Shown: positions 63,984-64,000 of the stretch, piece by piece | Position numbering within the stretch: position 1 is the stretch's first letter | How the letters are laid out: the number at the start of each line of letters is the position of its first letter | DNA from: a bacterium | GTDB lineage: Bacteria; Desulfobacterota; Binatia; HRBIN30; CADEER01 | Assembly: GCA_030430165.1 (NCBI GenBank) | Contig: JAUIGL010000026.1 | Coordinates: 1-64,000 of the forward strand | Length of the DNA: 64,000 nucleotides | Direction of reading: 5' to 3' | Position numbers and translations under genes: made by a program | The notes under the pieces: generated by a model | Seen by the model: only the letters and a program-made list of their open reading frames with translations | What the model was told of the DNA's origin: nothing | The model's database searches: none

Positions 63984-64000
63984 GACTTCAAGTCAAAGCG

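Overview
The window is GC-rich DNA (high G+C third positions, many long antisense open frames) from a Gram-negative bacterium: it carries a TonB-dependent receptor, an outer-membrane porin, an MlaA/HpnN-type lipid module and Tat signals. The mix of alternative complex III plus caa3 oxidase, hopanoid-type RND transporter, F420-type luciferase-like oxidoreductase, dockerin-like/Cys-rich secreted proteins and Thr/Pro 'TPT' linkers resembles uncultured 'deltaproteobacterial-like' lineages such as Candidatus Binatota or Myxococcota relatives. That placement is inference; no rRNA is present.

Layout. 1-5.9 kb: the start of an acyl-CoA synthetase (cut by the window edge), a HelD-like helicase and a stand-alone molybdopterin oxidoreductase. 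6.1-18.1 kb: one tight operon encoding alternative complex III (actABCDEF plus a small membrane protein), SCO1 and a caa3-type cytochrome c oxidase (coxBACD); overlapping stop/start codons indicate translational coupling. 18.2-46.2 kb: ordinary metabolic, transport and envelope genes (aldo/keto reductase, 2OG-Fe(II) oxygenase-like protein, TonB receptor, RluA-type pseudouridine synthase, pectin-acetylesterase-like protein, Cys-rich dockerin-like protein, alpha/beta hydrolase, porin, S-adenosylhomocysteinase, a di-heme beta-propeller protein, an APC-type permease, aldehyde dehydrogenase, GPH transporter, HpnN/MlaA/HpnM-like lipid trafficking genes, MFS transporter), with several palindromic intergenic repeats and one MITE-like element.

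46.5-64 kb: after a luciferase-like oxidoreductase comes the most unusual part, a dense cluster of about twelve genes running to the window edge. It holds a GDP-mannose 3,5-epimerase, a GT11-like fucosyltransferase, two free sulfotransferases and one fused, a GT77-like transferase, a GT10-GT61 fusion, two paralogous GT60-like (polypeptide GlcNAc-transferase) proteins, a sulfotransferase-methyltransferase-GT92-methyltransferase megaenzyme, a GT2-PqqD-GT25 fusion and a protein resembling plant hydroxyproline O-arabinosyltransferase fused to PqqD. In the middle sits a Tat-signal protein whose body is 24-bp repeats encoding Ser-Pro-Thr-Gln-Glu-Pro-Thr-Arg.

My main hypothesis is that this is an undescribed protein-glycosylation system. 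The Ser/Thr/Pro-rich protein would be the acceptor, the PqqD-like domains would recruit transferases to its leader, the glycan would be built, methylated and sulfated in the cytoplasm, and the finished glycoprotein exported by Tat. Family calls rest on motifs read by eye; no database search was run.
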